A stretch of 5,865 nt of DNA from Bacillota bacterium (GTDB lineage Bacteria; Bacillota; Sulfobacillia; Symbiobacteriales; Symbiobacteriaceae): contig JAQBPS010000073.1 of assembly GCA_028287415.1 (NCBI GenBank), positions 1-5,865 on the forward strand, in the 5' to 3' direction. The notes under the pieces were generated by a model. The model saw only the letters and a program-made list of their open reading frames with translations. It searched no databases and was not told where the DNA came from. Of the stretch, positions 1-5,636 are shown one piece after another. Numbering within the stretch: position 1 is the first letter of the stretch; each line of letters opens with the position of its first letter. The position numbers and the translations under genes are program-made.

Positions 1-142
1 ATGAGCAGATGGGACGATGGGCGTTGAGTAGGCGACTGTTCAGTGAGCGGCACGCTTCCGACGGTCCCGGTGGGAACCAGGCATCCTTCACTGACGTCCA
101 TACTTCTGTAAGGGATTGCAACCAGAAGGAGATGTTCGTTCC

Positions 143-1630
143 ATGAATCGGCTCCCCAAATTGGGTATTGCGGTACTCTTGTTCCTGCAGACGCTCGCGC
201 CGACAGCGAGCGCAGCACCACTCTCATGGCAACCGCAGGGCTCCCTGCCCGCGAACTCGGCTTCAACCGGTGCCCTGGGCGTGATCTACGGGAAGGGACA
301 GTTTCTGGTGACAGACCGCATGGCCGGCACATACACCTCGTCCGATGCAAAGGCATGGACCAGCCACGCACCCACTCCCTGGATCTCGCCGATCAAATTC
401 CTGAACGGCCGATTCTTTGGCGGTGGAACCACCGGCAATGGCAAGTACCTCGCAGTTTCCGATGATGGCCTCGCCTGGCGGACGGGCACGGATTCGTGGG
501 CGATGGCGCCGGTGGCGGACGTGGCGTACGGCAAGGGGCGGTACGTTATGGGCCTATTCAACGGGGTTCCAACCATGATTTCGTCCGACCTGAAAACCAT
601 GACCTACAGCCAGAGCCCGGTGATCGGCCCGATGCGGGGCGTCACCTACGGGAAAGGGCTCTTCGTAGGCGCCGCCGACGGCATGTACTACTCGGCAGAC
701 GGTCTCACGTGGACGGAAGCGGTTCCGCCGCTCGGCGCCCCCGCCTCGGGCGATGGGTTCACCGATGTCGTATACGGCGGGGGTCGGTTTGTTGCGGTCG
801 GTCTGACCGGTATGGCTACGGGCACCGTCAAAGGTGTGCTCTATACATCAACGGATGGGAAGCGCTGGGCGCAGGCTCCGATCGATGCTACCGGACTTTA
901 TGGCGTAGCGTTCGGGGGCGGCCGGTTTGTCGCCTTCGGGCCGAAGAGCATCATCACTTCCGAAGATGGCGAGCACTGGACCGCTGAGGCGAACGGCAGT
1001 GGTGCCATGACCTTCGCCTATGGTGCGGGCAAATTCGTCGCGGTGGCCCCTGACCGCACAGTGATGGCGGCTGCCGTCTGTGGCTCACGGTTCCCCGACG
1101 TAGCGGCAGGTCACTCGGCCTGCGATGCCGTCGAAGCGCTGTCACGGCAGCAGATTCTGTCTGGGTACCCCGACGGCTCGTTCCGTCCCGGTACGGCTGT
1201 GACGAGGGCGGAGCTGGCCAAGATGCTGACGCTGGTGCGGGGGCTGAAGCCGGAGCCCACGAGTTCGCTGCCGTTCTCGGATACGGCTGGCCACTGGGCT
1301 GCAAGCAGCGGCTATTTGCAGGCGGCTGTTACGGCGGGCATGATCAACGGTTTCCCGGATGGTACCTTCCGGCCGAATCAGCCGGTGACCCGTGCTGAGG
1401 CGGCGAAGATGGTCGCCGCTGCGGCCGGGCTGCAGCCGGGGGCTGGTGCCGCCTATCGTGACATCACGGGCGGTGACTGGTTTGCGGGCTGGGTGGCTGC
1501 GGCCCGGGGCGCTGATCTGCTAGGGGCGGGGGGCTATCACTCGCTGTGGGCGGAGCAGGATTTCCGGGGGAACGCTGCGGCGGACAGGGGAGAAGCTGCG
1601 ACGCTCCTGGATAACCTGGGAAACTACTAG
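143..1630 (+). CDS. Secreted beta-propeller protein with C-terminal SLH anchor
   Basis: Predicted cell-surface protein of 495 residues. The ATG at 143 is chosen because AAGGAG (126-131) lies 11 bases upstream; a TTG at 116 would sit before this site. Residues 1-24 form a signal peptide with a basic start, the hydrophobic core IAVLLFLQTLA and an ASA cleavage site. Seven YGxGxF-like motifs begin near residues 49, 86, 129, 169, 211, 257 and 293. Most are followed by S-x-DG-x-x-W, the pattern of sialidase/BNR-like propeller blades, so a seven-bladed propeller is likely, with the early SWQP strand perhaps closing the ring. Three SLH modules follow at about 315-356, 377-419 and 438-495. The first two carry the G(Y/F)PDG(S/T)FRP and TRAE motifs; the third is degenerate. 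SLH repeats bind pyruvylated wall polymers, so the propeller should be displayed outside the cell. Its ligand or activity cannot be read from the sequence. The domain layout is confident. Confidence 0.93.
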   Translation: MNRLPKLGIAVLLFLQTLAPTASAAPLSWQPQGSLPANSASTGALGVIYGKGQFLVTDRMAGTYTSSDAKAWTSHAPTPWISPIKFLNGRFFGGGTTGNGKYLAVSDDGLAWRTGTDSWAMAPVADVAYGKGRYVMGLFNGVPTMISSDLKTMTYSQSPVIGPMRGVTYGKGLFVGAADGMYYSADGLTWTEAVPPLGAPASGDGFTDVVYGGGRFVAVGLTGMATGTVKGVLYTSTDGKRWAQAPIDATGLYGVAFGGGRFVAFGPKSIITSEDGEHWTAEANGSGAMTFAYGAGKFVAVAPDRTVMAAAVCGSRFPDVAAGHSACDAVEALSRQQILSGYPDGSFRPGTAVTRAELAKMLTLVRGLKPEPTSSLPFSDTAGHWAASSGYLQAAVTAGMINGFPDGTFRPNQPVTRAEAAKMVAAAAGLQPGAGAAYRDITGGDWFAGWVAAARGADLLGAGGYHSLWAEQDFRGNAAADRGEAATLLDNLGNY

Positions 1631-1643
1631 CATATTGAAAAGG

Positions 1644-1676
1644 AACACCCTCAAGCGTATGCCGCTTGAGGGTGTT
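1644..1676. terminator. Perfect 14-bp hairpin between convergent genes
   Basis: The arms 1644-1657 (AACACCCTCAAGCG) and 1663-1676 are exact reverse complements around a 5-base loop (TATGC). The hairpin lies 13 bases after the stop of the propeller/SLH gene and 3 bases after the stop of the minus-strand gene. Read leftward, the stem is followed by CCTTTTC, a short T-run. Read rightward, only a weak TTGTGCTAT follows. It is therefore probably a bidirectional terminator that works better for the minus-strand gene. Confidence 0.8.
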
Positions 1677-1679
1677 GTG

Positions 1680-1910
1680 CTATAGCTTCAGTTTGCCGCC
1701 GACAACGGAGTCGATCACGTTGCTGGCTCTGTCGAGGAACGTTGGGTTGACGTTACTGCCGAAGTTCTCCCGTGCTTGATTCCAGGCGTATTTCGCCCCG
1801 ACCATCGCGAGCGCCCACGCACCTGCCCAGAGGAGACCCTTACCGATGCCACCAGTGGTGCCGGTGCTGCCAGGGCTGGTCATGTCGCCAGTTCTCACCT
1901 TGTCATCCAT
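1680..1910 (-). CDS. Small protein of unknown function with one hydrophobic helix
   Basis: This gene encodes 76 residues that I do not recognise. The start is the ATG at 1910, because GAGGAG lies 8 bases upstream. A GTG at 1919 would overlap that ribosome binding site and is rejected. Residues 1-21 are polar and rich in Gly, Ser and Thr. Residues 22-43 (GLLWAGAWALAMVGAKYAW core) form one hydrophobic, Trp-rich helix that could insert in or lie on the membrane. The remainder, with NQARENFG and FLDRASNVIDSVVGGKLKL, looks amphipathic and ends in a basic tail. There is no signal-peptide cleavage site and no cysteine. The gene has its own near-consensus promoter (1947-1975) and terminator (1644-1676), so it is a monocistronic unit divergent from the ChrB-domain hydrolase operon. 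The promoter, ribosome binding site and terminator together argue that it is a genuine gene. The function is unknown. Confidence 0.75.
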   Translation of the reverse strand: MDDKVRTGDMTSPGSTGTTGGIGKGLLWAGAWALAMVGAKYAWNQARENFGSNVNPTFLDRASNVIDSVVGGKLKL

Positions 1911-1946
1911 GAACGTCACTCCTCACTCCATACCTTATTTCTTAAA

Positions 1947-1975
1947 ACTATATAACTGTTATCTGATAACGTCAA
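1947..1975 (-). promoter_or_regulatory. Near-consensus housekeeping promoter for the 76-codon gene
   Basis: Read on the minus strand, the -35 box is TTGACG (1975-1970), the spacer is exactly 17 bases, and the -10 box is TATAGT (1952-1947). Transcription should start near 1940, about 30 bases before the ATG at 1910, which leaves room for the GAGGAG ribosome binding site. The region is much more AT-rich than the flanking genes. This is the best promoter in the window. Confidence 0.75.
1958..1970. promoter_or_regulatory. Perfect palindrome GTTATC-T-GATAAC overlapping the -35 box
   Basis: A 13-base perfect inverted repeat (6-base arms, 1-base centre) occupies the promoter spacer of the minus-strand gene and touches the first base of its -35 box. 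A partly overlapping ATAAC-TG-TTAT symmetry lies just beside it (1952-1962). A dimeric repressor bound here would block the polymerase. Which regulator binds is unknown, and an AT-rich palindrome of this length could arise by chance. Confidence 0.4.
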
Positions 1976-2026
1976 TACAATCGAGCAAAATACGACCGAG
2001 GAATTGTCGCTGGATCCCGGGGCAAA

Positions 2027-2044
2027 GTGAAACATCTGTTGCAC
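2027..2044. promoter_or_regulatory. TetR-type operator, copy 1
   Basis: GTGAAACATCTGTTGCAC has 8-base arms (GTGAAACA and TGTTGCAC) that match at 7 of 8 positions as inverted repeats around a TC centre. It lies just upstream of the extended -10 element, over the -35 position. A second copy lies 45 bases downstream at 2072-2089. Size and symmetry are those of operators bound by TetR-family dimers. No TetR gene is in the window. Confidence 0.6.
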
Positions 2045-2050
2045 TTTCAT

Positions 2051-2059
2051 TGCGATAAT
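2051..2059 (+). promoter_or_regulatory. Extended -10 promoter for the ChrB-domain hydrolase operon
   Basis: TGCGATAAT matches an extended -10 element (TGn followed by a TATAAT-like hexamer). No good -35 box stands 16-18 bases upstream, as is usual for extended -10 promoters. The predicted start near 2066 gives a leader of about 40 bases before the ATG at 2107. The site lies between the two operator copies, which supports it being the regulated promoter. Confidence 0.5.
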
Positions 2060-2071
2060 GCGAAGATTTGA

Positions 2072-2089
2072 GTGAAACAACTGTTTCAT
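2072..2089. promoter_or_regulatory. TetR-type operator, copy 2
   Basis: GTGAAACAACTGTTTCAT has arms GTGAAACA and TGTTTCAT that match at 7 of 8 positions as inverted repeats around an AC centre. Compared with copy 1 it shares 14 of 18 bases. It covers the region just after the predicted transcription start. Its core GAAAC-AACT-GTTTC fits the published box of the fatty-acid-responsive TetR regulator PsrA of Pseudomonas, which is only a resemblance across phyla. Confidence 0.65.
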
Positions 2090-2106
2090 TCGAAGGGGTG
2101 CGCACG

Positions 2107-3984
2107 ATGGCGGAACGCCAATGGCTGCTGCTGCTACCGCAGGTCCCTTCTTCGCCATCCAGCTTCCGTGTAACGATTTGGCGCCGCATGCGGGCAGCAG
2201 GAGCCGTAAGCCTTCAAAACGGCGTCTGGGTCTTGCCGCAGGGGGCCGACCAAGAACGCGCTGCCCGGGAACTCCAGGCCGAAATGAATGCAGCCGGAGG
2301 TACCGTCCTTGTCATGGTAGCCTCGCTGCTCCCGGGCGGAGACGATGAATCCATCATCAGCCAGTTTCGGTCCGACCGTGACCAAGATTACGCTGAGTTC
2401 CGTGAGCGGTGCAGTGAATTCCTCAAAGAGCTTGAGAAAGAAAGTGCTCAGCAGAAGATCACCTACGCTGAACTGGAAGAGAACGATGAGGATCTGAAGA
2501 AGCTATCCAACTGGCTAAGCAAGATTCAGGGACGGGACTTCTTCCGCGGCCAACAATGGCAGCAGGCGGTCGACGATCTGGCCGCCTGTCAGCGGGCGTT
2601 AGAGGCTTTCGTTGGGCGGGCGGCCCTTGGTCCGGAAGCGAGAATCCACGTGAAGGAAGAGCCGCAGGATGCCTCCGCTCCGGTGCAGGAGAATCGCCCT
2701 GGCCTACTGGACTTGCTCGCCGCTAGTGTTCAGGGTGTGTTCGACATCAAAGCCTTGCCGATACCTGCCTCTCAGCAGGTCGTGCTGCCGTATCGCAGCG
2801 CCCTGAACTTGCTTGCTAACCCGAAGGGAACGCTCTTCGCCCTGCGTGACGGCGCCCTCACGGTGGCTCAGCACTGGACGGACGCACTGCTTACCAGGGG
2901 AGCAGAGTTGAAGATCCCGGGCGGGTCCGGACTGCGCATTGGGGACGCCTTGGACCTCAACATAGTCCGCTATGTATGGCCGGGACGAGCGTCACGATTG
3001 TACCAAGTTGACGCCAGTAGCCGAGGAAATCCACCGGAACAACGTTTCCGGCACGAGTTGCCGATCACCCGCGAGCAGGTCGAAGCAGATGATCGACCCG
3101 TTGCCTTGATTCTACACGGCTTCTGCTCTTCCACCACGGGCTGGCACTTTGAACCACTCAAGACATGGTTGACTGATCCCGACGTTGGTCGCTATGGCCT
3201 CGTGCTTGGCTTTGAATGTGATACTGTGCAGCGGCGCCTTCCCGACCTGGCTGGCGACCTGCGGGAGCACCTCCGGAGGCTTGGGCTGCTACAAGGCAGG
3301 CGCCGGCTAGACGTATACTCGCATAGCATGGGCGGGGTTGTAGCCCGTTGGTTGCTGGAGAATCCCGAGGATCCGATCAGTGAGGAGCAAAGCACCATTC
3401 GCCGGTCTGTCCGGCGCCTGATCATGGCTGGCCCTCCGAATCTGGGGGTACGCATGGCCGAGCTTGGTGACCAGTTGATCCGGTTACTGCATATGCAGCG
3501 CCGGTTTTCTGACACTGACATGGCCACCGCCCCGGCGGCCCTTCGAATCCCGCTCGTGTTTGCGCTGGCGCGTCGTTTCTCGGTGACTGTGCCCACAGCC
3601 CAAACGATGGTTCAGGGTTTGAATGACCTGATGCCCGGGAGCGACGCCCTGACTGCGCTTTTGGCGAACTCACGTCTCTTTCCGGATTCCCCGACCTACT
3701 ACTTAATCCAGGGCGTGTACGATCCGATCCCCCCTGGGGAGACCGTCGCAGTTCGACTACTGAGAGAGGCGGTCACCCTGCTTGGTGATTTCGACCCACA
3801 GCAGTCCGACTTGATCGTCGATGGACGAAGCCAAACGGGATTTAAGCCGTTTTTCACCGATCTACCCGATGCCCGGCCGCCGCAGCATATCATCGTGCCA
3901 CAGACCTGGCATCATCAGTACTGGCTCGAACCCGGCACATTCCAGACAATCCGGTCGAAGCTCCTCGATGCACTTCCGCATTAG
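2107..3984 (+). CDS. ChrB N-terminal domain fused to alpha/beta-hydrolase
   Basis: A 625-residue soluble protein without signal peptide or membrane helix. The ATG at 2107 is preceded by AAGGGG (2093-2098) at 8 bases. The TTG at 2068 lies upstream of that site, within a base or two of the predicted transcript start, and is rejected. Residues 1-170 match the ChrB N-terminal domain: WLLLLPQVP, then FRVTIWRRMRAAGAV, NGVWVLP, a charged helical stretch (about 95-140) and the closing GRDFF (F145-F146). In ChrB this domain belongs to a chromate-resistance regulator. A hydrophilic linker (about 178-197) leads to a region without a recognised fold (197-325), then an alpha/beta-hydrolase. Visible hydrolase residues are the oxyanion HGF (337-339), nucleophile S407 in YSHSMGG, probable acid D539 in GVYDPIPPG and probable base H602 or H603 in WHHQYW. 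S405 replaces the first glycine of GxSxG, as in some lipase-like families with SHSxGG. The substrate is unknown; lipid or ester hydrolysis is an inference. The reading frame is unbroken, so the fusion appears real. Confidence 0.9.
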   Translation: MAERQWLLLLPQVPSSPSSFRVTIWRRMRAAGAVSLQNGVWVLPQGADQERAARELQAEMNAAGGTVLVMVASLLPGGDDESIISQFRSDRDQDYAEFRERCSEFLKELEKESAQQKITYAELEENDEDLKKLSNWLSKIQGRDFFRGQQWQQAVDDLAACQRALEAFVGRAALGPEARIHVKEEPQDASAPVQENRPGLLDLLAASVQGVFDIKALPIPASQQVVLPYRSALNLLANPKGTLFALRDGALTVAQHWTDALLTRGAELKIPGGSGLRIGDALDLNIVRYVWPGRASRLYQVDASSRGNPPEQRFRHELPITREQVEADDRPVALILHGFCSSTTGWHFEPLKTWLTDPDVGRYGLVLGFECDTVQRRLPDLAGDLREHLRRLGLLQGRRRLDVYSHSMGGVVARWLLENPEDPISEEQSTIRRSVRRLIMAGPPNLGVRMAELGDQLIRLLHMQRRFSDTDMATAPAALRIPLVFALARRFSVTVPTAQTMVQGLNDLMPGSDALTALLANSRLFPDSPTYYLIQGVYDPIPPGETVAVRLLREAVTLLGDFDPQQSDLIVDGRSQTGFKPFFTDLPDARPPQHIIVPQTWHHQYWLEPGTFQTIRSKLLDALPH

Positions 3985-4042
3985 GCCACTGTTTTCCGAA
4001 CGCAGCCCCCTCTGCACACCTGTAGCAAAGGAGTAAATCATT

Positions 4043-4438
4043 ATGACCGCAGCCGTCAGCTCGCTGAGGCAGCGTGCCAGACAGTTGAAGTCCGAAACCT
4101 ACGCCGTATACCTGGCGTCTCGTGATCCCCGAGTCCCGTGGTACGCTAAGGTTGTAGTCGCCTGCGTATTAGGGTACGCACTAAGTCCCATCGATCTGAT
4201 CCCGGACTTTATTCCCGTCCTGGGCTACCTTGATGATCTGATTCTCGTTCCGGCAGGCATTGCTCTGGCGATCCGCCTGATTCCACCTGGCGTCATGGCC
4301 GAGTGTCGATCCCGAGCCGAGGCTGCGATGCAAAAGGGTAAGCCCAAGAACTGGATAGCGGCGTCCCTCATAGTTGCCATTTGGGTCATAGTGCTGGCCT
4401 GGGCAGCTTTCATGGCGGTTAAGTATTTCCGGACATAG
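4043..4438 (+). CDS. YkvA-like DUF1232 membrane protein
   Basis: A 131-residue protein starting at ATG 4043, with AAAGGAG (4027-4033) 9 bases upstream. The DUF1232 signature [20 protein letters not shown] lies at about residues 51-70, inside a hydrophobic stretch (about 38-81) likely to form one or two membrane segments. A second hydrophobic helix (about 103-127, [22 protein letters not shown]) is near the C-terminus. The N-terminal 35 residues are basic and polar and probably cytosolic. DUF1232/YkvA proteins are widespread small membrane proteins with no established biochemical role. The gene starts 58 bases after the ChrB-domain hydrolase with no promoter or terminator visible between them, so both are probably co-transcribed under the operator-flanked promoter. 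It may tether or assist the hydrolase at the membrane, which is inference. The family call is firm. Confidence 0.92.
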   Translation: MTAAVSSLRQRARQLKSETYAVYLASRDPRVPWYAKVVVACVLGYALSPIDLIPDFIPVLGYLDDLILVPAGIALAIRLIPPGVMAECRSRAEAAMQKGKPKNWIAASLIVAIWVIVLAWAAFMAVKYFRT

Positions 4439-4448
4439 GTACTTGAAG

Positions 4449-4477
4449 GCCGGACGGGGTACTGCGCCCCGACCGGC
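4449..4477 (+). terminator. GC-rich hairpin after the hydrolase-YkvA operon
   Basis: The arms 4449-4459 (GCCGGACGGGG) and 4467-4477 (CCCCGACCGGC) pair except for one central A-A mismatch, around a 7-base loop. It begins 10 bases after the YkvA-like stop codon. Only TT follows the stem, so termination may be weak or factor-assisted. The position nevertheless fits the end of the operon. Confidence 0.6.
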
Positions 4478-4803
4478 TTAACGTTGTGCACTTGGGCCGA
4501 CCGCCTCATCCAGGCCATTCCGGTTATCGATGTAAAACGACAAATTGGCACCGTTGTCCAGGGCCGGTGGCAGGAGGAATCCTGAAAATACCGAATTGTT
4601 TTTGTGCAAAGCGATTGACTGCGTTTCGTCCGGGCGGATTCGATGACCGACCTCGGGCATTGGCGTGCTCACTACGAGACACTGTTCGCCCGGCTGGGCC
4701 TTGCGTCGTCAGCCCCGCTGCTCGACCGGGTGATCCTGGTGTTTCCGCCGGCCACGTAGCGCAGTCGCTGTCGGACGCGGCAACTTGAAGGAGGTGTGAC
4801 CCG
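4478..4803 (+). other. Intergenic stretch with a gene remnant and no firm gene
   Basis: About 325 bases between the operon terminator and the lipoprotein gene. The left part (to about 4640) reads as non-coding in all frames and is richer in A and T. It holds a small CAGGA-GGAA-TCCTG hairpin (4571-4584) with a GNRA-type loop. The right part includes a 38-codon coding-like frame (listed separately) and then the strong ribosome binding site of the lipoprotein. A TTGACT at 4615-4620 could be a -35 box for the lipoprotein, but no good -10 stands at the right distance. Confidence 0.5.
4643..4759 (+). pseudogene. 38-codon coding-like frame, probable gene remnant
   Basis: The frame from ATG 4643 to TAG 4759 has G or C at most third positions and encodes MTDLGHWRAHYETLFARLGL followed by ASSAPLLDRVILVFPPAT. 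The first 30 residues recall, from memory, the N-termini of COG4339-type HD-domain hydrolases (xxWRxLxxRLG...). After LLDR the resemblance stops and the frame ends. Directly downstream, a different frame (about 4743-4788) is also coding-like (VSAGHVAQSLSDAAT), which would fit a frameshifted or internally deleted gene. Only a weak GGGCGG precedes the ATG. It could also be an expressed small protein. The parent family is a guess. Confidence 0.3.
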
Positions 4804-5208
4804 GTGCGTCGGCTATTGGCTTCCCTGGTGATGTTGGGATTACTTACGGGCTGCGCCGCCCCTTCGGGTGGACATCAGGTTGAAACGCAGCAACCCTTGT
4901 CTGTCCCCAAAGCACAGCAACTATCAACCCCTGCTCCGCCTGCGCCGACAGTCACATCGCCGGCTCCTTCACCTACGCCGCCATCCGCCCCGGCAGCAGC
5001 CGCACCCGCACCTGCAGTTGCGCCTCCGCCCGTTGCGCCTCCGCCCACGGTGCCCAAGGCGCCGGCACCCGCTCCACCGCCGAGGCCAGCGCCAGCTCCC
5101 ACCCAGCCTGCGGGTGCCACGGCCCGATGCCGGGATGGGACCCTGAGTTACAGTGCGCACCGTCAAGGGACTTGCTCACACCACGGGGGAGTTGCCCAGT
5201 GGTATTAG
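4804..5208 (+). CDS. Lipoprotein with proline-rich tether and DUF3761 module
   Basis: A 134-residue predicted lipoprotein. The GTG start at 4804 is set by AAGGAGGTG (4788-4796), an almost full match to the anti-Shine-Dalgarno sequence at 7 bases. Residues 1-16 form a signal peptide (RRLLASLVMLG) ending in the lipobox LLTG-C17, where cleavage and diacylglyceryl attachment are expected. Residues 18-45 are polar. Residues 45-103 are a low-complexity tether of Pro, Ala, Thr, Val and Ser, in the style of wall-spanning linkers. Residues 105-134 match DUF3761: C109-R-DG-T-x-S, then HRxGTC124SxHGGVAxW. The two cysteines may form a disulfide. DUF3761 is a short secreted module of unknown function found at the ends of many exported proteins. 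The gene should present it at the cell surface. It ends before a strong hairpin (5243-5280) and appears monocistronic. Confidence 0.9.
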   Translation: MRRLLASLVMLGLLTGCAAPSGGHQVETQQPLSVPKAQQLSTPAPPAPTVTSPAPSPTPPSAPAAAAPAPAVAPPPVAPPPTVPKAPAPAPPPRPAPAPTQPAGATARCRDGTLSYSAHRQGTCSHHGGVAQWY

Positions 5209-5242
5209 ACGGACCGCTGTGGAACACGTGAACGCCATAGGA

Positions 5243-5280
5243 AAGGGCTGAACCCCGCATTTGAGCGGTGTTCAGCCCTT
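5243..5280. terminator. Long hairpin terminator after the lipoprotein gene
   Basis: The arms 5243-5253 (AAGGGCTGAAC) and 5270-5280 are perfect reverse complements. A further inner CCGC/GCGG pairing lies inside after one mismatch, leaving a 6-base loop. The hairpin begins 35 bases after the lipoprotein stop. On the plus strand it is followed by CGTTATG, without a T-run. On the minus strand it is followed by TTCC directly after the CCCTT arm. It may therefore stop transcription from both sides. Confidence 0.7.
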
Positions 5281-5401
5281 CGTTATGAACAGACTCGAAC
5301 AAAAGAAATCATGCCCGTGACCTCCGCCTCCGAACGCTTTCCACCATCACCGTTGTTAGCGGGGCCATTGTGAGAAAACGGGTATGACAGTGACAAGGTC
5401 T

Positions 5402-5430
5402 CGATACGATTCCGATACGACTCCGATAAG
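5402..5430. repeat. 11-bp tandem repeats CGATACGAYTC
   Basis: CGATACGATTC (5402-5412) is followed directly by CGATACGACTC (5413-5423) and a third partial unit CGATAAG (5424-5430). The period of about one helix turn would place the units on the same face of the DNA, as for a multimeric regulator. GATACGA recurs at 5641-5647. The function is unknown. Confidence 0.6.
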
Positions 5431-5594
5431 CGGTCAGCAAGATCGTGAGAAGCTTGCGTATCAAGGCGGGGAGGACACGCAGCGATCACGGAAGCAGCGC
5501 AAGCCGTGTGCCGGACGCGTTGGTCTATGGGGTGGGATGCAGTCTTCTGCATATCGGGCGTACCAGTATGCAGGTGAAATGGCGTAAATTACAC

Positions 5595-5603
5595 AACGGA
5601 TAC
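5595..5603. repeat. AACGGATAC direct repeat, copy 1
   Basis: The identical 9-base word occurs again at 5637-5645, 42 bases away (about four helix turns), in the same orientation. This copy covers the predicted start of a candidate minus-strand promoter. Paired sites on one DNA face suggest a regulator binding both, but the words are short. Confidence 0.4.
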
Positions 5604-5604
5604 C

Positions 5605-5633
5605 ACTATCATGTATAAAAATCCATTTGTCAG
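5605..5633 (-). promoter_or_regulatory. Candidate minus-strand promoter
   Basis: Read on the minus strand, CTGACA (5633-5628) and GATAGT (5610-5605) are separated by exactly 17 bases in an AT-rich patch that also holds TATACA. The start would be near 5598. No convincing protein gene lies downstream before the hairpin at 5243-5280, so a transcript of about 350 bases is predicted if the promoter is real. Confidence 0.35.
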
Positions 5634-5636
5634 TAA

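Noticed and set aside
85..111. Possible riboswitch or T-box-like leader before the propeller/SLH gene
   Set aside because: A small bulged GGTCCC/GGGAACC hairpin (near 63-79) is present, but the conserved T-box and c-di-GMP riboswitch core sequences are missing.
116..142. TTG start adding 9 residues to the propeller/SLH protein
   Set aside because: It would place the AAGGAG ribosome binding site inside the coding region and spoil the signal peptide start.
3..146. Open plus-strand frame at the left edge as the tail of an upstream gene
   Set aside because: The peptide resembles nothing known to me and runs through the ribosome binding site and start of the next gene. Nothing else in 1-142 could be supported.
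1911..1919. GTG start adding 3 residues to the 76-residue protein
   Set aside because: The GTG overlaps the end of the GAGGAG ribosome binding site; the ATG at 1910 is correctly spaced.
2068..2106. TTG start extending the hydrolase fusion by 13 residues
   Set aside because: It lies upstream of the AAGGGG ribosome binding site, next to the predicted transcription start, and spans operator copy 2. The ATG at 2107 has a well-spaced site.
2640..2710. Fusion created by a sequencing error or recent frameshift
   Set aside because: The reading frame is continuous, the linker is hydrophilic and codon use is uniform across it. There is no second ribosome binding site or start for a separate hydrolase.
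4478..4672. Minus-strand frame of 64 codons opposite the intergenic stretch
   Set aside because: It has no ribosome binding site, no recognisable family and no clear third-position bias.
4486..4788. Plus-strand frame of 100 codons before the lipoprotein
   Set aside because: Its composition (many Cys, Arg, Pro) is that of out-of-frame GC-rich DNA, and a better coding signal lies in another frame at 4643-4759.
5283..5552. Minus-strand frame of 89 codons
   Set aside because: There is no ribosome binding site before its ATG and no recognisable family. Only the last nine codons have a good site of their own.
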